Of a stretch of 64,000 bases of DNA, positions 26,436 to 36,295 are shown piece by piece; position 1 is the stretch's first letter, and every line of letters starts with the position of its first letter. The stretch lies in the NCBI RefSeq assembly GCF_024506435.1, contig NZ_JANIET010000001.1:1922001-1986000 (forward strand). The letters are read 5' to 3'. Position numbers and translations under genes: made by a program. The stretch comes from Pantoea trifolii (GTDB taxonomy: Bacteria > Pseudomonadota > Gammaproteobacteria > Enterobacterales > Enterobacteriaceae). The notes under the pieces were generated by a model. That model worked only from the letters and a program-made list of their open reading frames with translations. It was not told the origin of the DNA and searched no databases.

Positions 26436-27461
26436 ATGTTGCTAAAAACCTTCGACGGTCATAACGACCTGCTTCTCAATCTGTGGCTGCATCATCGCGA
26501 TGATCCGGCACAGGCATTTTTTCACGGCATCGAAAAGGGCCACCTCGATTTTCCGCGCATGCAGCAGGGCGGTTTTGCTGGTGGGCTGTTCGCGATGTTC
26601 GTGCCGCCACCGCGCTATGTCAAAGAGGTGGCGCCGCAGCGAGCGGAGGAGAATCTCGATCCACTGGCGATTCTCTGGCAGCAACTCGACATCCTGAAAA
26701 CGCTGGCGGCGCAATCTGACGGTCGCGCGCGTTTATGTCTCCGTGCCTCAGATATTGCCGCCTGTCGCGCTGACGGCGTGCTGGCGCTGGTGGCGCACAT
26801 TGAAGGCGCAGACGGGTTTGATGGTGATGGCGTCGCGCTTGATGCGTTTTACAAAGCGGGCGTGCGCAGCATCGGGCCGTTCTGGAATCTGCCTAATCGC
26901 TTTGGCGAAGGCGTCAGTGGATCATTCCCCAGCTCGCCGGACACAGGACCGGGCTTGACCGAACAAGGCGAGCAATTGATCGCCGCAGCCAACCGCCATC
27001 GCATGTTGATCGATATGTCGCACATGAACGAGAAAGCCTTCTGGGACACCGCGCGCCTGTCAACAGCACCGCTGGTGGCAACGCACTCCAATGCGCATGC
27101 GCTCTGCGCGCAGCCGCGCAATCTTACTGACGATCAGCTGCGCGCCATTCGCGACAGCGGCGGCGTGGTGGGTGTGAATTTTGGCAATGCGTTCCTGCGC
27201 AGCGATGGAAAACGCGACAGCGACACCGCATTGATCGAAATTGTTAAACATGTTGAGCACCTGATCGCGATAATGGGCCGCGATCATGTGGCGCTGGGAT
27301 CCGATTTTGATGGCATCAGCGTGCCTGATGCGCTGAAAGATGTTAGCGGATTACCGCATCTTTATGCGTTGTTGCGTTCGTTCGACTACGATCAAACAGC
27401 ACTTGATCAGCTCGCATGGGGCAACTGGCAGCGCGTGTTGCAACAAATTTGGCAGGATTAA
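26436..27461 (+). CDS. Membrane-dipeptidase family (M19) metallopeptidase next to the pqq operon
   Basis: 341 residues from ATG 26436 (MLLKTFDGHNDLLLNL); an upstream ATG at 26412 would add 8 residues and cannot be ruled out. Renal-dipeptidase motifs: FDGHND (His/Asp zinc ligands), LVAHIEGAD (bridging Glu), LIDMSHMN and VATHSNAHAL (His ligands), ALGSDFDGI. It cuts dipeptides. The position just upstream of pqqA is notable: the PqqA-derived Glu-Tyr must be freed from its peptide context, so a dipeptidase may help in precursor trimming or recycling. That role is inferred from position only. Confidence 0.88.
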   Translation: MLLKTFDGHNDLLLNLWLHHRDDPAQAFFHGIEKGHLDFPRMQQGGFAGGLFAMFVPPPRYVKEVAPQRAEENLDPLAILWQQLDILKTLAAQSDGRARLCLRASDIAACRADGVLALVAHIEGADGFDGDGVALDAFYKAGVRSIGPFWNLPNRFGEGVSGSFPSSPDTGPGLTEQGEQLIAAANRHRMLIDMSHMNEKAFWDTARLSTAPLVATHSNAHALCAQPRNLTDDQLRAIRDSGGVVGVNFGNAFLRSDGKRDSDTALIEIVKHVEHLIAIMGRDHVALGSDFDGISVPDALKDVSGLPHLYALLRSFDYDQTALDQLAWGNWQRVLQQIWQD

Positions 27462-27535
27462 CACAATTCCCTTACCGAATCAGGGTTGATCTGCTCGCTA
27501 CATTGGCGCAACATCTGCGCGCGTACGGATTGCGA

Positions 27536-27551
27536 TGTGATCCAAGTCACA
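27536..27551 (+). promoter_or_regulatory. Consensus CRP site upstream of pqqA
   Basis: TGTGA-TCCAAG-TCACA, an exact match to the CRP consensus half-sites with 6-bp spacing, centred about 66 bp before the pqqA ATG. A short palindrome, GCAGAGA-TT-TCTCTGC (27568-27583), lies between it and the gene. Suggests catabolite control of PQQ synthesis. Confidence 0.8.
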
Positions 27552-27609
27552 ACCGCAATTCACTTCAGCAGAGATTTCTCTGCATTTTAGCTTTAAGAGG
27601 AAGACCATT

Positions 27610-27681
27610 ATGTGGAAAAAACCTGCGTTTATTGACCTGCGTCTGGGCCTGGAAGTGACTCTGTACATCTCCAACCGCTAA
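27610..27681 (+). CDS. pqqA: PQQ precursor peptide PqqA
   Basis: 23 residues: [20 protein letters not shown] then SNR. The conserved Glu15 and Tyr19 (E-x3-Y) are the two residues joined to build pyrroloquinoline quinone. GGAAG sits at good spacing before the ATG. The peptide is bound by PqqD and crosslinked by PqqE. A hairpin follows the stop and probably allows only part of the transcription to continue into pqqB, giving more PqqA than enzyme. Confidence 0.97.
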   Translation: MWKKPAFIDLRLGLEVTLYISNR

Positions 27682-27687
27682 GACTTC

Positions 27688-27720
27688 TGCCCGCCGTTCG
27701 TGCGGGCATTTTGTTTTCTC
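27688..27720 (+). terminator. Hairpin between pqqA and pqqB (partial terminator)
   Basis: TGCCCGC (27688-27694) and GCGGGCA (27702-27708) with a T-rich tail TTTTGTTTTCTCT. It sits 6 bp after the pqqA stop. It probably acts as an attenuator setting the PqqA to enzyme ratio. Confidence 0.75.
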
Positions 27721-27736
27721 TCTCTGGTCAACTTTC

Positions 27737-28663
27737 ATGTTTATTAAAGTCCTCGGTTCAGCGGCGGGCGGCGGCTTCCCGCAGTGGAACTGCAACTGCG
27801 CCAATTGCAGCGGCCTGCGTAACGGCAGCATCCAGGCGCAGGCGCGCACGCAATCTTCGATCATTGTCAGCGACAACGGTGAAGATTGGGTGCTGTGTAA
27901 CGCCTCGCCGGACATCAGCCAGCAAATTGCCCACACGCCAGAACTGATCAAAAAGGGTGTGCTGCGCGGCACGGCGATTGGCAGCATCATTCTGACCGAC
28001 AGCCAAATCGATCACACCACCGGCTTGCTAAGCCTGCGCGAAGGTTGTCCGCATCAGGTGTGGTGCACGCCGGAAGTGCATGGCGATCTCACCAGCGGCT
28101 TCCCGATTTTCACCATGTTGCAGCACTGGAATGGCGGCTTGCAGCATCATGCGTTAACGCCGCTGGAACCGTTTCGCGTTGATGTCTGCCACAGTTTGCA
28201 GTTCACCGCGATCCCGATTCTCAGCAACGCGCCACCGTATTCGCCGTATCGCGATCGCCCGCTGCCGGGCCACAACGTGGCGCTGTTTATTGAAAACACC
28301 GACAACGGCCAAACGCTGCTGTACGCGCCGGGCCTTGGCGAGCCGGATGCGGTGATCATGCCGTGGCTGCAAAAAGCCGATTGCCTGTTGATTGATGGCA
28401 CGGTGTGGCAGGACGACGAGCTGCTCGCTACCGGCGTCGGCAAAAATACCGGCAAAGCGATGGGCCACTTAGCGCTGGCTGAAGAACAAGGTTTAATGGC
28501 GCTGCTGGCCGCACTGCCGGCCAAACGCAAGATTTTGATTCACATTAACAACACCAATCCCATCCTTAATGAGCAATCGCCACAGCGCGCCTATCTGACG
28601 CAGCAGGGCATTGAAGTGAGTTGGGATGGTATGGCGATTCATCTGCAGGAGTTTGCATCGTGA
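27737..28663 (+). CDS. pqqB: PqqB, metallo-beta-lactamase-fold PQQ biosynthesis protein
   Basis: 308 residues of the PqqB family: [20 protein letters not shown] with the structural-zinc cysteines (CNCANCSG), and the metallo-hydrolase-like [16 protein letters not shown] loop in which the usual HxHxDH is altered to SQIDHT, as normal for PqqB. It is thought to hydroxylate the Glu-Tyr crosslinked intermediate before PqqC. It overlaps pqqC by 4 bp (GTGA). Confidence 0.97.
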   Translation: MFIKVLGSAAGGGFPQWNCNCANCSGLRNGSIQAQARTQSSIIVSDNGEDWVLCNASPDISQQIAHTPELIKKGVLRGTAIGSIILTDSQIDHTTGLLSLREGCPHQVWCTPEVHGDLTSGFPIFTMLQHWNGGLQHHALTPLEPFRVDVCHSLQFTAIPILSNAPPYSPYRDRPLPGHNVALFIENTDNGQTLLYAPGLGEPDAVIMPWLQKADCLLIDGTVWQDDELLATGVGKNTGKAMGHLALAEEQGLMALLAALPAKRKILIHINNTNPILNEQSPQRAYLTQQGIEVSWDGMAIHLQEFAS

Positions 28664-29415
28664 TCATTACTGAAGCGTTATCGCCCGCCGCGTTTGAGCA
28701 GGCGCTGCGCGACAAAGGCGCGTTCTACCACATTCATCATCCGTACCACATTGCCATGCACAATGGCGATGCGACGCGCGAGCAGATTCAGGGCTGGGTG
28801 GCGAACCGCTTCTATTATCAGACCAATATTCCGCTGAAAGACGCAGCGATCATGGCGAACTGCCCGGATGCGGCAACGCGGCGTAAATGGGTGCAGCGCA
28901 TCCTCGATCACGACGGCAGCAACGGACACGAAGGCGGCATTGAAGCCTGGCTGCAGTTGGGTGAAGCGGTGGGCCTGGATCGTGAGGTGTTGCTGTCGGA
29001 GAAGCTGGTGCTGCCGGGCGTGCGCTTTGCGGTTGACGCCTACGTTAACTTTGCGCGTCGTGCCAACTGGCAGGAAGCGGCCTGCAGCTCGCTGACCGAA
29101 CTGTTCGCGCCGCAGATTCATCAGTCGCGCCTCGACAGCTGGCCGCAGCACTATCCGTGGATCAAAGAGGAAGGCTATTTCTACTTCCGCAGCCGTCTGT
29201 GCCAGGCGAACCGCGATGTAGAGCATGGACTGGCGCTGGCGCTTGAAGTGTTCACCAGTGCCGAACAGCAGAACCGCATGCTGGAGATCCTGCAGTTCAA
29301 GCTCGATATTCTCTGGACCATGCTGGATGCCATGACCATGGCGTATGCGCTGCAACGTCCGCCTTATCATACGGTCACCGATCAGGTGTCCTGGCACAGC
29401 ACAAGACTGGTATAA
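28660..29415 (+). CDS. pqqC: PqqC, pyrroloquinoline-quinone synthase
   Basis: 251 residues from GTG 28660, the usual length (Klebsiella PqqC, 251). All-helical oxidase matching throughout: [84 protein letters not shown]. It carries out ring closure and the eight-electron oxidation that ends PQQ synthesis, without metal cofactor. The start overlaps the pqqB stop. Confidence 0.97.
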   Translation: MIITEALSPAAFEQALRDKGAFYHIHHPYHIAMHNGDATREQIQGWVANRFYYQTNIPLKDAAIMANCPDAATRRKWVQRILDHDGSNGHEGGIEAWLQLGEAVGLDREVLLSEKLVLPGVRFAVDAYVNFARRANWQEAACSSLTELFAPQIHQSRLDSWPQHYPWIKEEGYFYFRSRLCQANRDVEHGLALALEVFTSAEQQNRMLEILQFKLDILWTMLDAMTMAYALQRPPYHTVTDQVSWHSTRLV

Positions 29416-29419
29416 CAAC

Positions 29420-29698
29420 ATGAAAGATAATGTGATTCCGGCTTTCCGTCGCGGCTACCGCATGCAGTGGGAAGCGGCGCAAGACAGCCATGTGGTGCTC
29501 TATCCTGAAGGCATGGCCAAACTGAACGAAACCGCGGTGGCGATCCTCGAGCTGGTGGATGGCAAACAGGATGTGGCGGCGATCGTTGCCACGCTGGATG
29601 CGCGTTTCCCGGATGCGGGCGGCGTCGGCGATGACGTTAAAGAGTTCCTGCAATCAGCCATCGAACAAAAATGGATACAGTGTCGTGAACCCGAGTAA
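29420..29698 (+). CDS. pqqD: PqqD, PqqA-binding chaperone
   Basis: 92 residues from ATG 29420, as in Klebsiella: [67 protein letters not shown]. It is the small RiPP recognition element-type chaperone that presents PqqA to PqqE. It overlaps pqqE by 14 bp, as expected for partners that work as a complex. Confidence 0.97.
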   Translation: MKDNVIPAFRRGYRMQWEAAQDSHVVLYPEGMAKLNETAVAILELVDGKQDVAAIVATLDARFPDAGGVGDDVKEFLQSAIEQKWIQCREPE

Positions 29699-30824
29699 AA
29701 GCGTGACGCCGCCGCTGTGGCTGCTGGCAGAACTGACCTATCGCTGCCCGCTGCAGTGTCCGTATTGCTCCAATCCGCTGGATTTTTCCCAGCAGGAGAA
29801 AGAGTTGACCACCGAACAGTGGATTGAGGTGTTTCGTCAGGCGCGCGCCATGGGCAGCGTGCAGCTCGGTTTTTCCGGCGGCGAACCGCTGACGCGTAAA
29901 GACCTGCCGGAACTGATCCGCGCCGCGCGCGATCTCGGTTTCTACACCAACCTGATCACCTCCGGCATCGGCCTGACGGCGAAAAAACTCGACGCCTTTG
30001 CTGATGCCGGGCTCGATCATATTCAGATCAGTTTCCAGGCCAGTGATGAAACGCTGAACGCCGCGCTGGCCGGGGCGAAAAAGGCCTTCCAGCAGAAGCT
30101 GGAGATGGCAAAAGCGGTGAAAGCGCACGGTTATCCGATGGTGCTGAACTTTGTGCTGCATCGCCACAATATCGACCAGATCGACAAAATCATCGATCTC
30201 TGTATCGAACTGGAAGCCGACGATGTCGAGCTGGCAACTTGCCAGTTCTACGGCTGGGCGCAGCTCAATCGCGAAGGTTTGCTGCCGACGCGCGAACAGA
30301 TCGCCAACGCCGAAGCGGTGGTGGCCGATTATCGTCAGCGCATGAGCGCCACCGGTAATCTCACCAATCTGCTGTTCGTGACGCCGGATTACTACGAAGA
30401 GCGTCCGAAACCCTGCATGGGCGGTTGGGGATCGATCTTCCTCAGCGTCACGCCAGACGGCACCGCGTTGCCGTGCCACAGCGCGCGTCAGCTGCCGGTC
30501 GAGTTCCCGTCGGTGCTGGAACGCACGCTGGACGATATCTGGTACAACTCGTTTGGTTTCAACCGCTATCGCGGCTTTGACTGGATGCCGGAACCCTGTC
30601 GCTCCTGCGAGGAGAAAGAGAAAGACTTTGGCGGCTGCCGCTGTCAGGCCTTTATGCTGACCGGCAATGCGGATAACACCGATCCGGTGTGCAGCAAATC
30701 GCCGCATCATGGCAAGATCCTCGAAGCACGGCGTGAGGCCAACTGCAGCGACATCAAAATCCAGCAGCTGCAGTTCCGCAATCGCAGCAACTCCGAACTG
30801 ATCTTCAAGCAGCGCGTTACCTGA
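29685..30824 (+). CDS. pqqE: PqqE, radical SAM/SPASM PqqA crosslinking enzyme
   Basis: 379 residues from GTG 29685. The radical SAM motif [10 protein letters not shown] (Cx3Cx2C) is near residue 24, [14 protein letters not shown] follows, and the C-terminal SPASM cysteines are present ([35 protein letters not shown]). It forms the carbon-carbon bond between Glu and Tyr of PqqA. The longer frame back to 29559 lies inside pqqD and is rejected. It is coupled to pqqF by a one-base overlap (TGATGA). Confidence 0.97.
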   Translation: MNPSKSVTPPLWLLAELTYRCPLQCPYCSNPLDFSQQEKELTTEQWIEVFRQARAMGSVQLGFSGGEPLTRKDLPELIRAARDLGFYTNLITSGIGLTAKKLDAFADAGLDHIQISFQASDETLNAALAGAKKAFQQKLEMAKAVKAHGYPMVLNFVLHRHNIDQIDKIIDLCIELEADDVELATCQFYGWAQLNREGLLPTREQIANAEAVVADYRQRMSATGNLTNLLFVTPDYYEERPKPCMGGWGSIFLSVTPDGTALPCHSARQLPVEFPSVLERTLDDIWYNSFGFNRYRGFDWMPEPCRSCEEKEKDFGGCRCQAFMLTGNADNTDPVCSKSPHHGKILEARREANCSDIKIQQLQFRNRSNSELIFKQRVT

Positions 30825-33145
30825 TGAACACGCGCCAGCTAACGCTTGCCAACGGCCTGCGCTGCCATCTTTATCATCAGCCCGACGCGCGTGAGGCGGC
30901 GGCGTTGGTGCGCGTGCAGGCCGGCAGTCTGGATGAAGCCGATCGCTGGCCGGGTTTGGCGCATCTGCTGGAACATCTGCTGTTCTGTGGCAGCGAAAAC
31001 TTTAACGGCGAGCATCGCCTGATGCCCTGGCTGCAGCAGCAGGGCGGCCAGGTGAATGCCACCACGCAGTTGAGCCGCAGCGCCTATTTCTTTCAGCTCC
31101 CAGCTTCAGCATTGTCTGCAGGCGTGCAGCGGCTGTGCGATATGTTGGCGTCCCCGTTGCTGACGACGCGGGCGATTCAGCAGGAAGCAGCGGTGATTGA
31201 GGCAGAGTATCAACTGCTGCAAAACCATATCGACACGCTGAGTGAAGCGGCCATCGTAGATAAGCTAAAGGGACGCTTTCAGCGCTTTCGCGTCGGCAGT
31301 CGGCGTGCGTTTGGTGACAATGTCACGGAGCTGCAATCCGCATTACGCGATTTCCATCACCGATTCTATCGCGCTGAAAATATGGAGCTTTGGCTGCAAG
31401 GATCGCAATCACTTGATGAGTTAGCACAGCTGGCGACGCGCTATGGCGGCAGCTTGCTGGCGGGCGGAGAACGCGCTGCGGCTGTTAAACCTGCGCTGCT
31501 GCCCGGCGATCGTTTGCTGCAATTAGGCGATGAAGAAAATTTATGGCTGACGTTATTGATTTCGGGCGATGAACAGACGGTACGTGACAATGTCACCTTG
31601 CTTAAGGTGTTTTGGCAAGACGAAGCGCCGGGCAGTTTGCTGGCGCAATTGCGGGCTGAGGCGTTATGCGAAATCTTTGATGTGCAATGGTTATGGCAAG
31701 ATGAACAACATGCCTTACTGGCGCTGCGTTTTAGTGCCGGGCGTATTTCATCGGCACAGGCGCAACAGCTTGAGCAACGCGTTTGGCAGCATCTGGCGGC
31801 GTTAACTGCATGCAATGCGATTCAGCTGCAGCACTATGCGCAACTCGCCCAGCAAGATTTCGCAGCTTTGTCGCCGCTGGAACAGTTGCGCGGCCGCGCG
31901 TTCGGCTTCGCGCCTGGCTCAGCGGTTACTGAAAACTTCACGGATTTTGCCGCCGCGTTGCCGCAATGGCCGTGTACGCGTCTGCTCACCCAGCAGCACG
32001 TCGACGGCGCACCGCATCAGACGCAGGGCTTTACCCTGCAGCTGGCTGAATGGCTGCCGGCATTGCCGGATGCGGCAGAATCCGCAGCGTTTCACTTCTA
32101 TCCCGCTTCAGGCGGCATTCAGCTCCCTCGTCTTCCGCCCGTGGCGGAAACGTTGCCGATTATTGCGCCGGTAAAACAGGTCGAAACGCTGCTGCTGCGT
32201 CCGGCGTTTTATCAAACCTTGAGCGATGAAGAAGCGCAGGCGCGGCAGCGCCAGTTGCGCCCGATGCTGGCGGAACTGCGTCACGCCGGCGGCAATGGCA
32301 GTTGGCAACCAACGCAGGGAAGCTGGCAGCTGCTGCTCAATCTGCCCGCATCCGAAGAGCGCGCGTTGTTAAGCGTGCATCAGGCATTACGGGCGCTGAA
32401 CACGCCGGTGCTGGCACAATCAGCAGCGACAACACACTCCATCGTCATTCGTCAGCTGCTCGCCGCTTTGCCTACTCGCTTGATCAAGCCATCGCCCTCG
32501 CCGCACTGGCTGGCAGCATGGTGTGGCACCCATAGCGCACTAAGCCAGCGCGTGGCGCATCTGCTCAGCGATTTTACGCCGCAACTGGCGCGCGACACGC
32601 CGCCGGCACAACTGCAACACGGCATCGTGCCCATCGCCTGCGACGGGCGCGATCAGGCGCTGCTGCTGTTTATGCCGTTACCGCAGGCCGACGATGCCAG
32701 CCTGGCCGCTTTGCGCGTGCTGGCGCTGATGCTGGAAACGCGCTTCTTCCAGCGGTTGCGCGTGGATCAGCAAATTGGATATGTGGTGTCGGCGCGCTAT
32801 CAGCGGGTGGCGGATGTGGATGGCTTGATGCTGGCGCTGCAATCACCGGATATCACCTGGCGCGCGTTGCTGGGTCGCTGCAAACGCTTTATGCGTGAGA
32901 TGGTTGTGGAGATTGCGTCAATTTCGCCGGAAAAGCTGGCGGCATGGCAGGCAAGCTTAATGACGCAATGCATAAGCAAAGACAACGGCGAAGCCGCTCT
33001 CGACACCCTGCGCCAGCAGCACGGCCTGGCGACGCTCAATCGCGCTGCCATTCAGGCTCTGACGCTGCTGCAGCTTCAGCAACTGCACCAGCGTCTGCTG
33101 CGCGAACGGCATCGCTGGTTGATTTTGGTGACCAGGTGCGCATAA
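30824..33145 (+). CDS. pqqF: PqqF, M16-family zinc peptidase
   Basis: 773 residues. The inverted zinc motif HLLEH (residues 47-51, in GLAHLLEHLLFCGSENF) identifies an insulysin/pitrilysin-type peptidase, and the protein has the multi-domain M16 layout. It is the PqqF proteolytic component that helps release the crosslinked dipeptide from PqqA in enterobacteria. The stop TAA (33143-33145) lies inside a REP-like element, so the last codons come from the repeat. Confidence 0.93.
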   Translation: MNTRQLTLANGLRCHLYHQPDAREAAALVRVQAGSLDEADRWPGLAHLLEHLLFCGSENFNGEHRLMPWLQQQGGQVNATTQLSRSAYFFQLPASALSAGVQRLCDMLASPLLTTRAIQQEAAVIEAEYQLLQNHIDTLSEAAIVDKLKGRFQRFRVGSRRAFGDNVTELQSALRDFHHRFYRAENMELWLQGSQSLDELAQLATRYGGSLLAGGERAAAVKPALLPGDRLLQLGDEENLWLTLLISGDEQTVRDNVTLLKVFWQDEAPGSLLAQLRAEALCEIFDVQWLWQDEQHALLALRFSAGRISSAQAQQLEQRVWQHLAALTACNAIQLQHYAQLAQQDFAALSPLEQLRGRAFGFAPGSAVTENFTDFAAALPQWPCTRLLTQQHVDGAPHQTQGFTLQLAEWLPALPDAAESAAFHFYPASGGIQLPRLPPVAETLPIIAPVKQVETLLLRPAFYQTLSDEEAQARQRQLRPMLAELRHAGGNGSWQPTQGSWQLLLNLPASEERALLSVHQALRALNTPVLAQSAATTHSIVIRQLLAALPTRLIKPSPSPHWLAAWCGTHSALSQRVAHLLSDFTPQLARDTPPAQLQHGIVPIACDGRDQALLLFMPLPQADDASLAALRVLALMLETRFFQRLRVDQQIGYVVSARYQRVADVDGLMLALQSPDITWRALLGRCKRFMREMVVEIASISPEKLAAWQASLMTQCISKDNGEAALDTLRQQHGLATLNRAAIQALTLLQLQQLHQRLLRERHRWLILVTRCA

Positions 33146-33158
33146 ATGCGCGCCCTAC
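33135..33158 (-). repeat. REP-like palindrome, variant arm, at the pqqF stop (reverse)
   Basis: GGTGCGCAT-AA-ATGCGCGCC followed by CTAC. The arm differs from the main form (GGTCGCCAT) but keeps the CTAC/GTAG end. The pqqF stop codon lies at its centre, and dld ends 13 bp further on, so it sits between convergent genes. Confidence 0.75.
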
Positions 33159-33170
33159 GAAACCCCGATG

Positions 33171-34865
33171 CTACATCTCCCGCCAAAACTTCTTCTTACT
33201 GGTTTTGCCAATCCCCGGGTTACAGCTGTTGGTCGGATCAAGTTGTTTCCAGTGCTCGACATGTTCACACGATGCCTGATAGAGGTGTCCGACATTGTGC
33301 TCGGCGGGATACTTCGCGCCGCGCTGCGCCAGATAGCGCTTCACCTCTTCCTTAAACACTTTCGCGTCGTAGCCCGGCTTCAGCACGTAATCCTGATGAT
33401 TGACGAAGCAGAAGAAGTGCCCGCAGCACGAATCAACCTGCACCTGCGCTGCCAGATGATCCGGCAGCGTCAAACGCCACGCGTCATCATTGCGGCGCAG
33501 CGCCACGTCAAACGCCACCAGCCGTTCGTTGGGGTTGTAGCCCAGCGCATCGCAGTAGGAAATGGTGCAGCCGCCGACGCCGAAACGCACTAAAAATGCA
33601 TCCGCCGCTTCACGCGCATTGCAGAGGAAAAAGCCGCCTTGCTGCTCAGCAAAGAACTGCTGTAACAAGCTTAGTAATTCAGCGGTTTGCGGCGACTCCA
33701 CTTTGATCATCAGATGATGTTGATACTCGTTGCGGTAATCCATGATGCGCGGCGCGATAAAGCTCGGGGTTAGCTGGTTGAAAAATTGCAGCACCCGATC
33801 AACAAAATTGCGCGGCAGGAATTTCAGGTGGCTGACGCGCACATCCCATTTGGCTTTATTGGCCATCATCTGCGGAATGGCCTGCGGACCCAGTTTGCGT
33901 ATCGCCAGATACATATGTTTGGCGTAGCGCACGGTTAAATCGAAGGCGTTGCGATGGATATATTCCGCCTGCAGCGGCAGCTCGCTCATCCTAGTTAACA
34001 GGAAACGGCGCAGCGCCACCAGCACGCTCTCATCGTTAGTGCCGATGTAGAAAGTATCGCTGCCGGTGCTGGCTTCAAAGGTCGGCAAGCGCACGGCGAA
34101 CACCACCACTTTACCGGCGCTGCCTGAGCTGTCGTGCAGGTAACGCAAATCGCCATTGAAGCGTGCAGGGGAATCTGCGGCCACATCTCGCAGTCGGTCG
34201 GCATAATCATCCGCCCAGATTTTTCCCTGCCAGTCGGGTTGCTCACCGGTTTGATACCGTTGCTGCGTCAGGTTTTCCAGCATCACTTCAGGTGTGTCGC
34301 CCAACTCGATGCCGAGATGGTTGACCATCTCTAAACGCCCATCGTTGTGAATGCGGGCGAACAGGGATTTTTCAGTGAAAGCGGGGCCGCGCCGAATCAG
34401 CGAGCCACCGGAATTATTGCAGATGCCGCCGACCACCGACGCGCCGATGCAGGACGAGCCAATCACCGAGTGCGGCTCACGACCCAGCGGCTGCAAGGTG
34501 TGCTCCAGTTCGGTCAAGGTGGTGCCAGGGAAAGCAATCACCTGACGCGCCTGATCAATCACCTGCACGCCTTTGAGCTGGCGGGTACTGATGATCACAA
34601 TATCGCGGTCATAATCATTGCCGTCGGGCGTTGAGCCGCCGGTAACGCCGGTATTCGACGCCTGCATCAGCACAATGGCATCGTGCGCCACGCAAACCTG
34701 CAGCGTCTGCCACAGCTGCAACAGCGTTTGCGGTAACGCCACCGCCAGCGCTTCACCGCGTCCGACGCGGAACCCCTTTATGTACCAGGCTTTATCATCC
34801 GCATGGGTTAATACCTGTTTCTCGCCAACCACCTCTGCTAACTGACGCAACATATCCTTCTGCAT
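33171..34865 (-). CDS. dld: Quinone-dependent D-lactate dehydrogenase
   Basis: 564 residues from ATG 34865 (MQKDMLRQLAEVVGEK); the open frame beyond has no ribosome signal. An FAD-binding PCMH domain (AIVLMQASNTGVTGGSTPDGNDYDRD, ISTRQLKGVQV, GREPHSVIGSSCIGASVVGGICNNSGGS) leads into the membrane-binding region and C-terminal cap, ending YPAEHNVGHLY, PTNSCNPGIGKTSKKK as in E. coli Dld. A peripheral inner-membrane flavoenzyme that oxidises D-lactate to pyruvate and feeds electrons to quinones. It is convergent with pqqF. Confidence 0.95.
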   Translation of the reverse strand: MQKDMLRQLAEVVGEKQVLTHADDKAWYIKGFRVGRGEALAVALPQTLLQLWQTLQVCVAHDAIVLMQASNTGVTGGSTPDGNDYDRDIVIISTRQLKGVQVIDQARQVIAFPGTTLTELEHTLQPLGREPHSVIGSSCIGASVVGGICNNSGGSLIRRGPAFTEKSLFARIHNDGRLEMVNHLGIELGDTPEVMLENLTQQRYQTGEQPDWQGKIWADDYADRLRDVAADSPARFNGDLRYLHDSSGSAGKVVVFAVRLPTFEASTGSDTFYIGTNDESVLVALRRFLLTRMSELPLQAEYIHRNAFDLTVRYAKHMYLAIRKLGPQAIPQMMANKAKWDVRVSHLKFLPRNFVDRVLQFFNQLTPSFIAPRIMDYRNEYQHHLMIKVESPQTAELLSLLQQFFAEQQGGFFLCNAREAADAFLVRFGVGGCTISYCDALGYNPNERLVAFDVALRRNDDAWRLTLPDHLAAQVQVDSCCGHFFCFVNHQDYVLKPGYDAKVFKEEVKRYLAQRGAKYPAEHNVGHLYQASCEHVEHWKQLDPTNSCNPGIGKTSKKKFWREM

Positions 34866-35304
34866 GCTCACTTTTCTCTTCTTTATTTTTATCTGCCACG
34901 GTATTGGACAAGTGCATCGGCATTGAGTCAATCCTTCACTGGACCTGACGCATAAATAACGCACGTAATCATTATCCCTTTATCTGATACGGAATAAGCC
35001 TCATGAACCGATAAAAATGCGCGGGAAATCACAAAATAGATCGAAAGAAAAACAGCGAGTAAGGTGTTTATTTAAGCCACCGGTTTTATTACGCAAAATA
35101 AATATAAACCTATGATTTTATTTGTTATTAATGATTTAAGGTGAAAAGTGGCGTGTGATTTACATCACAGAATTTAGCCTGAATGGGATGCTGTCAATGA
35201 TCTCACTCGGGGAATTCATCGCAAAACTGTGACATTCGTTGCAAATAACAATGTCGTTAATCGGAAGAATGAATTCCAGACGCACAGCATAAAGGATGAT
35301 GACA
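34866..35304. promoter_or_regulatory. Long AT-rich spacer between dld and the PTS operon, with a CRP site
   Basis: 439 bp without a gene. It carries the divergent control signals of dld and of the PTS operon. The part from about 35030 to 35130 is notably AT-rich (for example ATTTTATTTGTTATTAATG). A consensus CRP site lies at 35154-35169. The segment CATTCGTTGCAAATAACAATG (35233-35253) has no assigned role. No small RNA or open frame is supported. Confidence 0.6.
35154..35169 (+). promoter_or_regulatory. Consensus CRP site upstream of the PTS/aldolase operon
   Basis: TGTGA-TTTACA-TCACA, exact half-sites, 135 bp before the first gene. It fits catabolite control of a sugar PTS operon. Confidence 0.8.
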
Positions 35305-36285
35305 ATGAGAATTGGCATGGTGATCAGTGGTGGCGATGTCACCGGGATTAATAACTTTGTGTATCAAATATCGCGCTTAACCCAGGCGGAAATGGTGTTA
35401 TTTAACGGTGGCATTCCGGGATTGCTGGAAAACAATCACCAGGAAATATCCCAGCGCGATTTAGTGGATTACGCCATCGCCGCTATTCCGGTAATGCAAT
35501 CGGGACGAACCAGCAGAAAATTAATTCGTCCGGAATATGAAACCATCGCCAAACACCTTAAGTCGTTGCGCATCGATGTATTAATTATGGCGGGCGGCGA
35601 TGGCTCATTACAATTCCTGCATACGCTAAGTGAATTTGGCGTCAATTGTTTTGGCGTCGGCATGACCATCGATAACGATGTGTTTGGCAGTGATTACAGC
35701 ATCGGTTTCTCCACCGCCTGCGAGCAGGTTTTAAAAGAGGTGGCGAAATTACGCAATACCGGCCGCGCCTTAACCGGTCGTGTGTTTATGGTGGAACTGC
35801 TGGGCGGTTATTGCGGGGAATTAACCTTGCAGTCGGCGATCAAATCCAATGCGGATTTCGCGCTGATCCCGGAATGCCAGATTGCACCACAAGAGCTGGC
35901 CGAGCGCATCACGCAGCGGCTGGCGGCGCAGAACAGCGTCATTATTTTGTGCTCAGAAGGCTACACCCGAGAATATTCGCCGGGCTTTCAGGGCGCTATC
36001 GATACGTTAATTAAACAAATTGAACCGTTAATTGGTGTGCGTATTCGTAAAACAATTATCGGTTATGGCCTGCGTAATGGCGATCCTACCTGTGAAGAGA
36101 TTTATCAGGGCACCATTATGGCCAGTGAAGTCGCGCGTTGTATTCAGTCGGGAATGCGCAACAAAGCGGTGATTATTAATGGCAGTAATCGACCGATTCC
36201 GATTGATTTAATAAGCATGAAAAAACGCCTGGTCGATACGGAAGGGCATCATTATAAACTCGCTAAACAACTGCAAATTCTGTGA
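35305..36285 (+). CDS. 6-phosphofructokinase-family sugar-phosphate kinase
   Basis: 326 residues. Start at the third ATG (MRIGMVISGGDVTGINNFVY), which has AAGGA 8 nt upstream. Motifs of the ATP-PFK family: ISGGDVTGIN (nucleotide loop), MAGGDGSLQFL (ATP GGDGS), GVGMTIDNDVFGSDYSIGFSTA (catalytic Asp in TIDND), and MVELLGGYCGELTLQSAI. It is shorter and divergent from PfkA. It is the first gene of an operon with a PTS and a class II aldolase, so it should phosphorylate a ketose-phosphate made by that PTS to a bisphosphate. Fructose-1-P, tagatose-, psicose- or sorbose-phosphate are all possible substrates. Confidence 0.85.
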   Translation: MRIGMVISGGDVTGINNFVYQISRLTQAEMVLFNGGIPGLLENNHQEISQRDLVDYAIAAIPVMQSGRTSRKLIRPEYETIAKHLKSLRIDVLIMAGGDGSLQFLHTLSEFGVNCFGVGMTIDNDVFGSDYSIGFSTACEQVLKEVAKLRNTGRALTGRVFMVELLGGYCGELTLQSAIKSNADFALIPECQIAPQELAERITQRLAAQNSVIILCSEGYTREYSPGFQGAIDTLIKQIEPLIGVRIRKTIIGYGLRNGDPTCEEIYQGTIMASEVARCIQSGMRNKAVIINGSNRPIPIDLISMKKRLVDTEGHHYKLAKQLQIL

Positions 36286-36295
36286 GGAAATAGCC

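Noticed and set aside
34866..34964. N-terminal extension of Dld (33 codons, Cys-rich)
   Set aside because: Not found in Dld proteins and not preceded by a ribosome site. The region is taken as leader.
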